64,000 bases of DNA from Calycina herbarum (taxonomy: Eukaryota; Ascomycota; Leotiomycetes; Helotiales; Pezizellaceae), in contig LLEY01000052.1 of NCBI GenBank assembly GCA_001414485.1, forward strand, positions 334,365 through 398,364. The letters are read 5' to 3'. This document shows positions 22,966 to 36,269 of this stretch, piece after piece. The notes beneath the pieces are model-generated. The model was not told the origin of the DNA, searched no databases, and worked only from the letters and a program-made list of their open reading frames with translations. Both the position numbers and the translations under genes were made by a program. Every line of letters starts with the position of its first letter. Position 1 is the stretch's first letter.

Positions 22966-24901
22966 CTGGCACTTCTTCAAAACGGTGGAAGTTACTGCCT
23001 AAAAATCTTCAAAATCTCTCATCTCGTCCAGCCAATCATAGCCCTCCATTCCATGTCCTCGACCAATGAGAGCGTCCCATTCAGAGGTCTCATTATCCCT
23101 CATTCCGTTCCACCCATTCCATAAGCTTAATATCCAGCTTACTAGTATCGATTAGCTTTTATAGAGCGTTACAACAATCCTTCTTAGTCATAGCATCCGC
23201 TAGATTACTCTTGCCATCGATCCACTTAATTTCGTCGATCTCTCAACTCATATACTTCTCGCAAGTACATAACGTCGCAAGTACATAACGTCAATCATTA
23301 AGCGCTTCTCCTTAGTAGTGCCTAATTTGGCTATACATTCGTAAATAGACTTCGAATCGGTATATGTAATAAGCAGGACCTTAAAGCCTAAGATGCTTTC
23401 TAAGGTTGATTTGATAGAAGCGGTAGTATCAAATCCGGAGCTTATTACATACAATTCTAAGGCTAAAACGCTGCGAGTAACTCTTTTACACTTAGTAGAA
23501 GACTAATACAAAATATTGGCATTATCGTCCTTATCTACAAGTACTATAACGTACCTAATTTGTGACGATAAGTCCTTATTGTTCGCAAAAGAGCCGTCCG
23601 TGAAAGCGTATAATTTAAGCGAGTCCTAGTCTAGCTTAACGTATTTGAGTCCTCTTATAGCGTTGTCGATTTGCTATTAAATTCGCTTATTAAGAAGGCT
23701 AATATCGACTTCTTATAGATCGGTTATCTAGGTAGTATATAATAAATCGAATACTACTTCTAGCTAGGACACTGTTACTAAATATGCTCTACGAGTATAC
23801 TAAGTAATATATTAATCCTTAGTAGATACTGTACGAGAAGTGCCTTTAGTATTAGATATCTCCGCTAGCACCTTTTATACTAATTTCAAGTGCTTTGCGT
23901 AATCCTAGGTAAGCGTAAATAAGCTATCCGTATGCTTACTAATTAGCCCTCTATTAAACTAGATTAGATAGGTAATAGTAAGTTCTTATCTATCCTTTGA
24001 TATAAATCCAGCTTCCTTAATAGCACTTTCTTCCTTAGCTATAAAAGTATCGTTTATAAGTATAAGAGTATTATTAGTTTAAAGTCCTACTACTATAAAA
24101 GGTCTATCTAATCGTTTAGTATATAAAAGACAGGGGTCGAAAGTGGATTATTCTATTATAAGCTTCGTAGTATAGTGTTTATAGTACGTTATAAACTAGT
24201 AGTTTCTAGCCTCTAGAATACTATATAATAGCTTAATTACTTTAAAGAATATATCCTCCTATTAAGAGTATTCTTTTAGTAGGTATACAAAGAACTTTCG
24301 ATTTAGTTCTATAAGTAACTAGGTGTATACTTATATAATATCCCGAATATAAACTCGTAAATCCGAGTATACTACTATAAGTATAAGGATGATTCTTTAG
24401 CTTACTCTTTAGATTATAGAGGCCTAGGTAAGAACTAAGGACTTTCTATTATTATTATATACTTAGATAACTAGTCTTAACTTTACAAAAGCAAGTGCTG
24501 TACTCTTAAATTTGATATTATCTACGAACTATAATCTAAAGATTCTAGCGTCAGAAGGCAGGTTATCTTAGATAACGATCTTAAAGACGTCTTAATCGGT
24601 TAGTCTATTAACTTCCTTCTGTCGTAACTCGACGTATATTATACTATTATTAGCTACGAATACTTTAATATCGTATTCCTCTTTAATAGAAGAGAGGAAA
24701 GTCTTAATATCGCTAATAGTGACAGGGTTCTTAGTATTATTAATAAAAGCATCTATCTCTTAGAATAAGATCTTAAAAGGCCTATTTAGTAGTCTTAGGT
24801 GCTTTTATAGTCTTCCTCGTCTACGTTTCTAGACTAGTTCTATTATCGATTCTAGAGGATTAGTAAGGTTATCTTATCGTACTTATATCTAGTAAAGTTA
24901 G

Positions 24902-25084
24902 TATAACAGTCCCAGTCACATACGACTGGATCACGTGCCGAGGTTCTACCGAAGCCTCGCTTAGTGTATATAAATAGAGACAGAGCGTACTAACTCTCCT
25001 CTTCTCTCTTTAGTTTAGTTTTCTTCGAATATAGGTACTATTCTATAAGTATCTCTTTTAGTGTATTTATAGAGAGCTGTTACA
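24902..25084 (+). repeat. 5' LTR of gypsy element 1
   Basis: 183 bp with a TATAAATAG box-like motif; differs from the 3' LTR only by transitions. Confidence 0.94.
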
Positions 25085-25109
25085 CTAAAACTAAACTTAT
25101 ACTCTCGCC

Positions 25110-28100
25110 TGGGAAGGTATACGAATATCCTAAAACTGACGAACGAAAACATATATATTTACCTTATAGTAAATCCCTTCGTATATAGTAATAAGTTATA
25201 ACGCTCCTCTCTTAGCTAGCTCGATAAGCAATCGGACGAAGAGCCTCTACCTTTACCTTTACCTTTGCTACCTACTATTAACACTAGCTCTCGAAAGACT
25301 AAGACCTCTTCCTAAGCTATAGTACTACTACCTCTACCTACTAGTAAGGCTACTACTAGCTCTTCTACAGCAGCAAAGTCTGAGTTACCTCCTCCTCTTA
25401 TAGTCGACGATGTCTTATAACAAATCCTTTAGATAATAACTACTCTTACGGATAAGGTCTACTACCTTAAAGTTAATACTAGATCTACCCCTTAAGTAGT
25501 AGAAATGTACGCACGCTGTAAATATACCCCTATAGAGCTTAAAGCTGAAAAGGTTGCCTAATCCACTCCTGCTGCCTAGTCTTCTAAGAAGACTAGTAAA
25601 GTAGAGAATCTATATACGTTTATAATAGAAGATAACTAGATCACGTATAATACCTAGGAGACTGAAATTATAGCAAAGCTATATATTAATACTAACTACT
25701 TCGAATCTAAGGAGGTAAAGATGAATCTAGTATATCGCGCTACTACTGGCTAAGTATGTAATTATATTTACCTAAAATATAAGTTCGATGCTAACGACCG
25801 ATTTACTACTTATAATAAGATGCTGGCTTACCTCTATAACATTGTAGTTAGTCCGTACGTTTGTAACGAGGCTTATAAGAAGTACTAAGAGCTATGAATG
25901 ACTTAAGAGACGTTCTACGAGTTTTGAGCAAAGTTCTAGAAGCTGGTAGACAAGTTTAGGGCTCTAAAGTAAGATAAAATTAACGACCTTTTTAATAAGT
26001 TAACTATTAACCTCTGACAAGCTCTTACAGTTATTAGACTTTAAGCTAAGGGAGACATAGACCTCTTTTATACTCTTGCTAGTAGCGTCGACAACGACCT
26101 ATGAGATATTATAGAAGAAAAGGCTAGAAAGCGTGTAAGTAAGTATCTACCTACTACAGCTATAAATATAGCTATAGCTATACGTTCTCTAGAAATTCCT
26201 GCTTACGTAGTTGGCATTTACCCCTCTACTAACATATGTTATAACTATAGAGAAGTTAGCTATTATATCAAGTCCTGCCTATAGCTAAGAGTCTATAAGA
26301 AGGTAGACTTAAGCGAGCTAGAGAAAGAAGAAGAAGCTAGATCTAAGTTAGGAAATGAATGTACTTAAGAGAAGACTCTACCTTAGGTAAATATAGGATT
26401 AATCTCTCTAAGATTAATCTATAGTTATTAGTTAGTGGAAAAGCGTTTACTTTACCTAGTATAATAATAATCAATAGATATAGTATATAAACCACTACTC
26501 TTAGTAACCTAGGAGTAAATGTATTCTCTTTTATAGACGTCTAATTCAGCTACGACTTAGTAAAGTTCTATAACCTTAAAATAAAAAGACTTCTTATACT
26601 TATAAAGATTCGTAGATATAATAGAGAGATTAGTAGAGAAGCTACTTACTACCTCCTCTCTAATTATATATTAGATAGCTGTAAATTCTTTAACATACTC
26701 TTTATTCTACTAGACCTAGGATTATACGACATTATCCTTAGCTGAAAATTCTTTAAATACTTTTATATTAATATCGATGTAACTTATTAAAAGTTACTCT
26801 GGCTAGAGGAACTTAAGCCTTACTTCTTTACTCGGCAGCCTACCCCTCTCTCGCGCGAAGCTATTTGTCCTAAGGACTCTACGCTCTTTTACCAGAATTA
26901 GGTAGACGCTTATAACCTTGTAATAGAAACGGACGAATTATAGAGATAGAATAGCTGATCTATTCTAGAACTCTATATAATAGAACATCTAGAATACGTA
27001 CCTACGATCTACGAAAGCAACTACTAGTCTTCTATATAAGTATAATACTGGATTATGAAACGGGAACTCGAGAGATTACCTAAGAAAGTACTTACCCTAG
27101 TCTATTAACGAAAGCCCTTTCTAAAGTAAGAACCTTCTATAATAATTAACATCTCTACTATATCCGCGGTAGGAATATACTACTATTTACTTTAGGAAGA
27201 TAGCGAGATGTTTACTACTAGCTTATACGAGATTAACAGTATTATAGCTAGACGAGAAGAGGATTGTATAGTAATACTAGAGGTTCTAGAAAAGTATATA
27301 GATTTTATAGACGTATTCTTAAAAGAAGCTTTAGATACCCTACTACCTTACTAATATTACGACTATAAAATATAGCTAGAAGGAACAGATACTCTTAAAT
27401 ATTCCCTACTATATAAGATGTCGACTAAAGAGCTACTTGCTATAAAGGAATATATCTTAGACAACCTTTATAAGGGATTTATAGAGCATAGCCAGTCCCC
27501 TTTTGCTGCTCTAGTACTGTTTATTAAGAAGGTAGACGGAAGATTACGCTTTTATATTAACTTCTAGAAGCTTAATAACCTTACTTGAAAAGACCGCTAT
27601 CTACTTCCTCTTATCGATGAAATGCTAGCCTGTATTAGCTAAGCTCGTATCTTTACGAAACTCGATATCTGTTAAGCTTTCTATTATATATAAATAGATC
27701 CTGATTCTGAAGAACTAACTACTTTCTATATATGTTATAGAACGTATAAGTGTAAGGTTCTGCTCTTTAGACTTACGAATAGACTATCTACGTACTAGTG
27801 GTATATAAACGACGTACTTTTCGACTATTTAGACGATTTCTGCTCTACTTACTTAGACGATATCCTTATCTATTCTTCGAATATATTAGAGTACGAGGAA
27901 CACGTATAAAAAGTCCTCTAACGACTACGAGATACTAGCTTATAAGTAGATATTAAGAAATACGAATTTAACGTCGAGAAGACAAAATACCTTAGCTTTA
28001 TTATTAAGACTGATAGTATTAAAGTAGATCTAGAAAAAGTTGTAGTAGTCTAGAATTAGTAAGCACTAGATATAGTAAAAGGCGTCTAGAGCTTCCTAGG

Positions 28101-30390
28101 CTTTTATAACTTCTACTAGAGGTTTATATAGAATTATAGAATTATTACAAAATCACTTACACGTCTTATAAAAGACAACGTACCCTTTAACTTCGATAAA
28201 AGCTACTAAGACGCTTTTAAAGAGCTGAAAGAATACCTTACGACAGCACTAGTCCTTCGCTACTACTCTCTAGAGCTTCCTACGATGATCGAGACAGACG
28301 CCTCAGACGGGATAATTGCTAGGATACTATAATAACAGTAAGCAGACGGCGAATGGTACCTAGTAGCTTACTTTAGTAAGGTTATGTCCTTAGCTAAGTA
28401 TAATTACGAGATTTATGACAAAGAGATGCTTGTAATCGTATGCTTGCTTATGGAATAGAGACTGGAATTATAAAGTATATACGAGAAAGTTCGTATTTAT
28501 ACTAACTATAAAGCACTTAAGTACTTTATAACGATAAAGCAGCTTACTGTACGTTAAGCTAGATGGGCTGAAGCTTTAGCTGAATACTACTTTATAGTAA
28601 TATACTGTTCTAGAAAAGAGAATAGAAAGGCGGACGCTTTAATACGAAAAACGGACGAGTTACGGACTTAGAAGGAGCTGAAAGAATAATACCGGACCTG
28701 TATGCTCTTGACGAAAGAACAAGTCGATATAGAAACACTTAAAGACCTCGGGGTTGAAATAAGCTCTATTACGCTGGCTCCAGTTGACGACGACCACTTC
28801 TAGGAGTCTCTTATGCTCTCTGAACGAATCCGTAAAGCAAATAAGGATGCTGAGACACTTTAAGCTTTACGATTACAGGCTGAGAACGACGAAGACTCTC
28901 CGTACGTCTTAGAGGAAGACCTACTGCTTTATCAAGGCTGCTTAATAGTGCCAGATATCGATACTTTATAGATAGACCTGATCTGTGAAGTATACGACTA
29001 AGTACTGCTAGCCCACCCTGGACGAGACAAGACCTACTAGATCCTTTGCTTGAGATATATCTGGCGAAATATAAAGTCTAATATTACGTAATACGTACAT
29101 AACTGTTACGAATGTCGAAGAGCGGATGTGCTAAGAGACAAGACCCCTAGTTATCTATACCCACTTCTAGTCCTATTACGTATATAGTAACACGTGGTAA
29201 TAGACTTTAAATCCTTCCTAGCTGACAAGCATGGCTTTGACAACGTATTTGTGGTTATCGACCGATTATCTAAACAATCTATCTCTATCCTATGCTAAAA
29301 GGAAGTGACGGCTGAGCAGATAGCTAGGCTATACTTACAGTACGTATTATAATATTATAGAATCCTAGAGAGTATTATCTCTGACAGAGGCTCTTAGTTT
29401 ATCTCTGCCTTCTGGCGAGAATTTACGTGAATCCTCGGCGTCTGGCTTCGACTTTCGACTGTAAATCACGCTTAGATAGACGGACAAACTGAAATTATAA
29501 ACTAGTACCTAGATTAGTGCTTATAGCTGTATATAAATTACTACCAGAATAATTAGTTAGAGCTACTTCTAATAATGGACCACGCTTAGCTTATACTGCC
29601 TTATAGTACTATTAGAATGTCCCTGTTCGAATTATAAAAGGGCTACTTACTAAGAACGTCTTTTGACTAGCATACGCCTGAACCCTCGACTGTATAAGAG
29701 AGGCTATTATAAGAAGAAGCTACAACAGTTACGAAGACTCTTTAAGAAGTACTAGACGTCGGCTAAGCGAATATAGTAAAAGCTTAAGAAAAGAAAGAAC
29801 GGGACGTGAATAGACATAGACGAGAAGTAGACTTTGGAGTCGGCGATATGGTTTTTATTACTATAAAGGACTAGAATACGTAAAGACCTAGCTAGAAGTT
29901 AGACCACTAGATAGCTAGACCTTTTAAGATCCTTAAGGAAGTTGGCTCTGCTTTTAGACTCTAGTTACTATCCTCTATTAGAGTCTATCCTGTCTTCGTA
30001 CTAGAGAAGTTACACAAAGCTTCAGACGATCCTCTGCCTAGACAAGTAAGTACGCCACCTCCACCGATTATCGTCGACAAAGAAGAAGAATAGAAGGTTA
30101 AGGAAGTACTTATAAGTAAGACGCGATAGAAGTCTCTTTACTACCGATTAAAGTAGAAGGGCTATAACGAGGACCTTGACTAGCACCTAGCTCGCTACGT
30201 AGCCTACTTGCTACATATGTTAAAGGAATTCTATTTAGCAAATCCAACAGCTGACGGGCCTCCAAAGTCTCTTCCTTTGTAGCTAGAGGCGTACGAGGCA
30301 GGAAGAGACAATTACAGCGAATTAGAGAGTAACGACTCTATAGCTACGGAAGACAAAGCGACTTGGTTAGAGAGGGCCCGGTTAAAGAAG
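25110..30390 (+). pseudogene. gypsy element 1 Gag-Pol, RIP-degraded
   Basis: One plus-strand frame can be followed through many TAG/TAA and a few TGA codons. A Gag zinc knuckle near 26235-26280 has lost cysteines and the His to Tyr. RT is at about 27300-27900 (blocks [29 protein letters not shown] near 27849), RNase H at about 28270-28650 (ETDASDGI), integrase with an HHCC-like region near 28990-29110 and a core near 29200-29600 (VIDRLSKQ, SDRGSQF, IDGQTE), and a chromodomain-like C terminus at about 30090-30240. Ends are approximate. No intact protein is possible. Confidence 0.85.
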
Positions 30391-30397
30391 GGGGTAG

Positions 30398-30580
30398 TAT
30401 AACAGTCCCAGTTATATACGACTGGATTACGTGCTAAGGTTCTACCGAGGCCTCGCTTAGTGTATATAAATAGAGACAGAGCGTACTAACTCTCCTCTTC
30501 TCTCTTTAGTTTAGTTTTCTTCGAATACAGGTACCATTCTACAAGCATCTCTTTTGGTACATTTATAGAGAGCTGTCACA
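30398..30580 (+). repeat. 3' LTR of gypsy element 1
   Basis: 183 bp partner of 24902-25084; about 15 differences by eye, all C/T or G/A. Confidence 0.94.
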
Positions 30581-33500
30581 GTTAGTATCGAGTTTATAAG
30601 CGAGATTAAGGCTTCTCTTAAGGCTTAGTTCTATCGTCTATTCTATCTCTATAAGATTGTAGTATTATCTCGAACGACGGTGCTATTCTAGAAATCTCTC
30701 TAACCGCTAGTACTGTTCTAGAGTCTTTAAAGATTTCTTCGAAGTATAGCTTTACTACTGTAGATCTAAATCTTATAAGACTACTTAGTAGCAATATAAT
30801 ACAGTCTTCATTTTCGATTCCTTATAGTAAGAAGGGACCGGTCTAGGATTTTTAATACTTACGTTAGACGAGTATATTAGTATTTAGTAGTAAGTTCTTA
30901 ATTCTACTAGGTAACGGACTATTCTAGGTATTAAGAGTATCTGTAATTTAACGCTTTATAAGTAATTTACGTACTTCTTTAATAGCCTTTATATAGGTCT
31001 CGGATCTCTAAAATATTAATTATAAGAGAGTATTACTTTTAGCTATTCTAGGATAAGCGCTATATATAAGTAAAGTAGGTACTAAACTATCAGGTCCTAC
31101 TATGTCGTTAATAGCTTTAAAAGCTATTTAGAGAGCGGAGGCCTTTATAATACTAGGTTATTATTCCTAGATAATTAAGTAAATATAGCGAATCGGTCTA
31201 TAGTATTATTCTACTATACTAATAGAGTTATATACTTCTACTAGTACGGTTTTAACCTTAATTTCTATTGAATTTGTATATCTCTTAAACTCCTTTATAA
31301 TAAAGTTCTTTCTAGCGTCTATAGTAACATAGTCGAAAGGTCCTAAGTAGGTGTTAATCTAACACTTTTAAAAGGTCTCTTAGGTACTCTTTATACTTAT
31401 GTCTAGTAGGAAGTCTCCGGATTAATATCGAGTTCCTTAATCTATAATATATAATACTAGCTTTTCTTCTAAAAAGAAGATATTTATAATTATATTATAA
31501 TTAAACTTAATATTATTATAAAGTATAAATTTAAATCGCCTAGGTGACTTTCTATACTTTTAGTAATACTTATAGTATTTAGTAAGGTGTTATAGAATGT
31601 CTTACTTAATATCGTAACCGGCACGCTCGAGTATATACTATAAGCGTAGTATAGATAGGTAACTAAAGCGCTTATAAAGACGCCTAATATTAACATCTAT
31701 AAGATAATATAGGGATTCTTATACAAGGTTATATACAGCCTTATTCTAGAGTAGAAAGAGGTGTCCGAATTATTATATAATTCTAAAACGTTCTACTTCC
31801 TAACCCTTTCTATCTTCCTAAATAAGGACGTTCTAGAGGTTATTAATTAAGACGTATAAACGGTCTATATCGTTAATATATATAATAAATAGTATATCTA
31901 AATATATAATATAGAATTCCGTATAGCCGATTAGTATACTAATTATAATCGATCCTAGAGAGGATACGTAGCCTTTACTAAATTATATACTAATCTAGCC
32001 TTTAGTGCTTTTATTAATAGAGATATTCTAGACATGTTTAATATATACTAAGTACTACTTATATTCTACACTTGACTTTCCTCCTACGCTAGTATTAATT
32101 ATAACTCTAAAAAAGTGGTCTCGTATATACTTCTTAGTAGTAGATATAAATACTTCTTCTATAAACTTATAGGATATAGTATCTAGAATTAGTAGTAGAA
32201 TAAATCTAGTAGAAGTATAATCTTATACTAGGTTTATTAAACCAGTAGTAAGAGTTTATATACTCGAATTATCGATATATCCGATAGAAGTAATTAAGTA
32301 GTAGATAACCTCGTAGTAGATAACGTTACTATCTAAATTACTTCTACTATCCTCTATTACTATCGTCTAAAGTGTTTTAGCTATATCTTCTTCTTCTATA
32401 CGTTCGACATTAGCGATATAAGTACAGTAGATCTTCTTAATAAAGCTACTATCCTTTCTATAGAAGTTAGTTCTATTATTCTTTTACTATTTAGTAAAGT
32501 AATAATCCTACTCTTCTTAAGTATAGTTCTAGGATCAGTGGCCTTCCTTTCTATATATATAATACTTATTACTCTTGCCTTTGTACTAGTAGCTATAAGA
32601 ATTACTAGAATTGTTATACTTATAGAAGTAATAATCGGTTATTAAAGTCTTAGTATTTAATACGTGGCTTACTTCGTAATTACGAATAGAGCTTCTTAAA
32701 AGAGTAATAGTGCTTTAAAGTAACGAGTTTTATAGTAAGGTCGAGTATATACTTCGGTATTCTAGTGCTTCCTTATATATAGTAAGCAGCTTATTAGCTA
32801 ATTGTCTATAGTAAAGTTCTTCTAATTTAGATAGTATCTTCTTAAAGCACTAGCTAGGTGTCTTTTCCGAATATTCTAGCTTAGCTTTAGTTTATAAGAA
32901 TATAATACGATTCTACTTAGAGGATTAACCTCTTAAGTATAGCTTATCCTTAAAGTATAATTAGATAGTAGTAGAAAGATCGTCGTACGACTGATTAGTT
33001 CCTTCCTTAAAGACACTAGTGTAAAAGTGGTTTAATACCTAACTCTTAAGTATAATCAGGAAAGTAAGATTATATACTAAAGGTAATATACTACAACGAT
33101 TACATATATCCTTGAATATTCTTAACTTAAGCTTGAAGTTGTCTCTCTTACTACTATACTTTTATTCGTCCGAGTATAACTTTATAAGATTACTAAGTAT
33201 AAAGGCAGGGTTGCCTATCTGGCTATTTTAGTTACTAGGATAGCTAGTTTAGTTATAGGTTATAAGAGCCGTCGGCTAGTTTATAAGAGCGTTCTAGGTT
33301 ATAAAAGCCGCTAGTAGTGTTGTAGGGATAGGAATATTAGAAGCGTATACTATAGTTCCTTAACTGATCTCTAGGAATCGGTTAGAGTAAGCTTCAATAT
33401 ATATATATCTTATAGCTATCTCTTTTGACTTAGTTCGATCCTTAATAACTTGTTGTCTTAGCTCCTTAATAGTCTATTCCGTTCGGTTAACCTCTTAAGC

Positions 33501-33799
33501 CGTATTATAGAGTACTCTTAGCATAAGTGCCTTATGTCTATCTATCTCTACCTATACGCCTCTATTACGTAGTAGCTTACGTATTATAATAAGGGTGTTT
33601 CTTGCTATAACTACGAACTTTGATTTAGGCTAATCGTCAAAGTCTATACGGTATACTTCTTATAAATAATCGTTATCTATATCATCGACGTCGTATTCCT
33701 CTAACTTTGTACTTATATAAGCCGTGGCCTCCTTGTCTTCAACCCACTGTTGTAGTGGTGCCCTAGTATCGAGGGGATTCTGGTGTTATTAGGTGAATA

Positions 33800-34255
33800 G
33801 ACGTATGTTGTTTTTAGTACTTATAAGTTACTAAAACCGGGTAAATTGTCTTGTTGTTTTAGTGCTTTTGTGAGTCACCAAAATCGGGTGAATTTGTCTT
33901 ATTGTTTTGGTGCTTTTATAAGTCACCGAAATCAGGTGAATTGTCTTTACACAATAGCCGCTCTTTCCAAGAGCGGTTGCAAGTAGGGTGGTATTGCAAG
34001 TCGAAGAGGTTATAAGGCTATAAGGTTGTATTACAATTCGGAGAGGTTACAAGGTTGCTGTTGTTGTTGCTGTTGTACTGCAAGTCCTAGAGTTTGTAGT
34101 AGAAGTAGGGTAGTATTGCAAGTCGAAGAGGTTACAAGGTCGTAAGGGTGTTGCAATTCGGAGAGGTTGCAAGGTTGTAAGAGTGTTGCAATTCGGAGAG
34201 GTTACAAGGTTGTTATAACTATACTACAAGTCCAAGAGTTTGCAGTGGTATTGTC
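33800..34255. repeat. tandem repeats in the copia 5' leader
   Basis: Two arrays lie between the 5' LTR and gag. At about 33806-33947 a unit of roughly 47 bp occurs three times, each with a GGTG...CACC inverted pair that can form a hairpin. At about 33984-34250 a longer unit with TTGCAATTCGGAGAGGTTGC and TGCAAGTC variants recurs, including a GTT trinucleotide run near 34053. These stretches keep more CpA/TpG than the coding part. Confidence 0.75.
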
Positions 34256-34397
34256 GGGGGTGTAACCAGTAGAAGGAGTCTCTTCTAAGAAGAGGAGTCT
34301 ACTTTGCACAACTACGTAACTGTACGTAAGCTTACGATTCCAAGAACCGCGATACGTATAGTCAGTTTTTCTGATCTACGTGCGCGACACTAATCAG

Positions 34398-34547
34398 TGT
34401 TGGTATGACTTAGTGGCTAATAGCATGATGTAAAAAGAGTGTATTATCGTTCGTGTATACAGAGCAAAGTTAGCTGCTCTGTCTACTTAAATAGACCTTA
34501 AGCGAGAATGTCACGTGAAGCGCTACTCGCTCATTATTATGCCGACA
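34398..34547 (-). repeat. copia LTR (5' LTR in element orientation)
   Basis: 150 bp partner of 22816-22965; most differences are C/T or G/A transitions. Confidence 0.93.
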
Positions 34548-35426
34548 CCTTGTTTCTGGCTACTATTTTCCTTAGATATAATTAAATCAGCTACGTCGCC
34601 TACTATTAATGTCTCTTAACTCTTAATATACTTCCTCTTACGACTTTTACGCTTAGTTGTAGCCTTAGTTATTATACGAAGACTAGTGATTTCCTTACGT
34701 ATTAACACTATATTATATATCACCCTAGTTGGGCCTTTTTCGAGTTAATTAAGAGACTGAATAATAGAACTAGGTGACGAGTCTTAATATCTTTAAATCT
34801 GATCTCGAATAAGCGTTGATTAAGCTATTATTTCGTATACGTTACTTAGTGTTTTAGGTGTCTATAGAGTATCTTCTAGTATTGTTAGTATTAGTATACA
34901 AAGCCTTAAATCAAGCTTTAATAACACAGCTTCTAGGCTATATAGGACTAGCCTAGCCTCTTTAAAACTCGCGTAGATGTTATCCTTTATAAATGCTTTA
35001 TAAAAAGCTGCTTTAAACGCGAGAAGAAAGGTTTCTTTAGTAATATAATTAATATGATTCTATACTAAGCCTAATATCTTAGCTTTATATGCTCGCTTTA
35101 ATAGCGAGAAGTAGACTATATTAAGCAGCTGTAGTAGGTGTAATAAGTATAGAGGCATATAGAGAGTAATAATATTTAAGTCTTTATAGAGTTACTAGAA
35201 TTTAAGCGAGTTATAGCTTTTATAACTATTAATAATTAATAAACGATATCCTCCTATACTTTATACCTTTATATACTTGTTAAAATGCTTTAACTATATA
35301 ACTCTAAGCTTATTATTTATCTAGCCGTTGTTATTAACCTTAATTACCTAATCGTGTAGTATATATATATCTTAGTACTAGGTAGAAATAAGTACTTTGC
35401 CTACGAATATAATAAAAAGCAGGATT

Positions 35427-35579
35427 TGTAACGGACGTGAATGAATAGCTTTTACTAGTGCGCTAGCCGGCTAAAAGGCATAAGAATTAATCGGCAGACC
35501 AATTCGCTATTCTACTACTTGATAGGAATCCCGGTGTAACACCACCCACGTGACCTCCAGCCACGTGACGGCTGTCACA
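35427..35579. mobile_element. solo LTR inside the Fot1/pogo transposase
   Basis: The 153-bp segment begins TGTAACGG and ends GCTGTCACA and is flanked by a perfect 5-bp repeat GGATT (35422-35426 and 35580-35584). It interrupts the transposase between the block before AILxx and FIIFVGK. Its inner part, with two CACGTGAC motifs, is GC-richer than the surrounding RIPed DNA. A solo LTR left by recombination of a full element is the simplest reading. Confidence 0.82.
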
Positions 35580-36269
35580 GGATTGCCTATCCTATTACGT
35601 TAACTACTTAAATAACTATAACCTACTCGCGATTACCTAGCTAAACTTGCTTTCGCTTCTTACGTGTTTCTAAGCTTATAATAACAAGTTAGGACGAAAT
35701 AACTCCTATTATAAAGCCACTTTCGTTAAAGTTATAAATATCCTTATCTTAAATACTATATTTCTCTTTAATAGACTATATAAGTATAAACTATAGGCTA
35801 ATAACTCGCGGATCCTTAGTTAAAGCTCGCTGACGACCGTATAAACAACTCTATCGAGTTTTAAGCTTAGGTGTACGTTTTATAAAGTTATCTAGCCAGT
35901 TCCTGCCTATAGGCTTTCCGTCGCGCTCTCTTAGTAGATTATTAGCTATATCTCGTACTATATCCCTTATAGGCGAAAACCCTCGCGAATCCAACTCTAA
36001 TATATATCTAACTATTGCCTCCTCTTCTAGCTTTATAAGCTTTTTCGAATTAGGCTAGTAATCGCGTTGTAAGGGCTTTCCGGCGCGTCGATCGGAGAGA
36101 GTCTTTCGAGGAACATGGTAAATCTTTGCAGCGCTTTGTTCGGTCAATAACGCGTTGTTTTCGAGTTCTTAGGTTGCTAAAATGATATTAGCTTCTTAAG
36201 AAGGTAATTGAACGTTGTAGTGTTGAGCTATTATGATTTAAAGGTGGTATATGGTGCGCGACGAGGAAA

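Larger units (their letters stand above)
24902..30580 (+). mobile_element. Ty3/gypsy LTR retrotransposon (chromovirus type), RIPed, nested in the copia element
   Basis: The LTRs are 183 bp (24902-25084 and 30398-30580), beginning TATAACAG (TG to TA at the terminus fits RIP) and ending CTGTYACA. Flanking GTTAG at 24897-24901 and 30581-30585 is the target duplication. A purine-rich tract precedes the 3' LTR. Total length 5,679 bp. Order gag, protease, RT, RNase H, integrase, chromodomain is that of Ty3/gypsy. Confidence 0.94.
22966..33760 (-). pseudogene. copia Gag-Pol polyprotein, RIP-degraded
   Basis: Reading the minus strand from about 33760: Gag, a CCHC-like knuckle near 32560 preceding a Glu/Arg-rich stretch, a protease-integrase junction (blocks such as GSIIISILIGYTEFYIIYLD and DIDRLYVLINNL near 31850-31970), then after the gypsy insertion a reverse transcriptase with a DDT active-site block near 24050 followed by KEESAIKEAGFISKDR, and RNase H at 23250-23460 (SSGFDTTASIKSTLES, TDSKSIYECIAKLGTTKEKR). 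The last is diagnostic of fungal copia elements. Many in-frame TAG/TAA codons interrupt it. Boundaries are approximate; positions 24902-30585 belong to the nested gypsy element. Confidence 0.83.
22816..34547 (-). mobile_element. Ty1/copia LTR retrotransposon, RIPed, itself split by a gypsy element
   Basis: The 150-bp LTRs at 22816-22965 and 34398-34547 begin TGTTGG and end GCCGACA and are flanked by CCTTG (22811-22815 and 34548-34552). The element is on the minus strand. Without the nested gypsy element (24902-30580 plus 5 bp) it is about 6.05 kb, a standard copia length. It sits inside the C-terminal part of the Fot1 transposase. Confidence 0.93.
22681..36240 (-). pseudogene. RIP-degraded Fot1/pogo transposase, interrupted by insertions
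   Basis: Minus-strand blocks in order: an N-terminal psq-type helix-turn-helix (ALLTEQSAAKIYHVPRKTLS and following DRRAGKP) near 36080-36190; LEEEAIVRYILELDSRGF; YNFNESGF near 35714-35738 (first DDE block); NNKLRVI and LKHFNKY; GGYRLLIINSYKSYNS near 35220-35265, where the usual Asp and His are now Asn and Tyr; LLQLLNIVYFSLLKRAYKAK near 35100-35140. After the copia insertion the C terminus resumes at 22815 and ends with a CCHC knuckle (CSRCSKTGHNSRTC) and a TAG at 22681-22683. In-frame TAG/TAA codons are scattered, and the start codon appears lost (ATA for ATG). Ends are approximate. Coding portions: about 36240-35585, 35421-34553 and 22815-22681. Confidence 0.85.

Noticed and set aside
31490..31696. 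68-codon hydrophobic minus-strand frame as a membrane protein
   Set aside because: It is a TpA-rich stretch of the RIPed copia polyprotein; hydrophobic Ile/Leu/Tyr bias follows from base composition.
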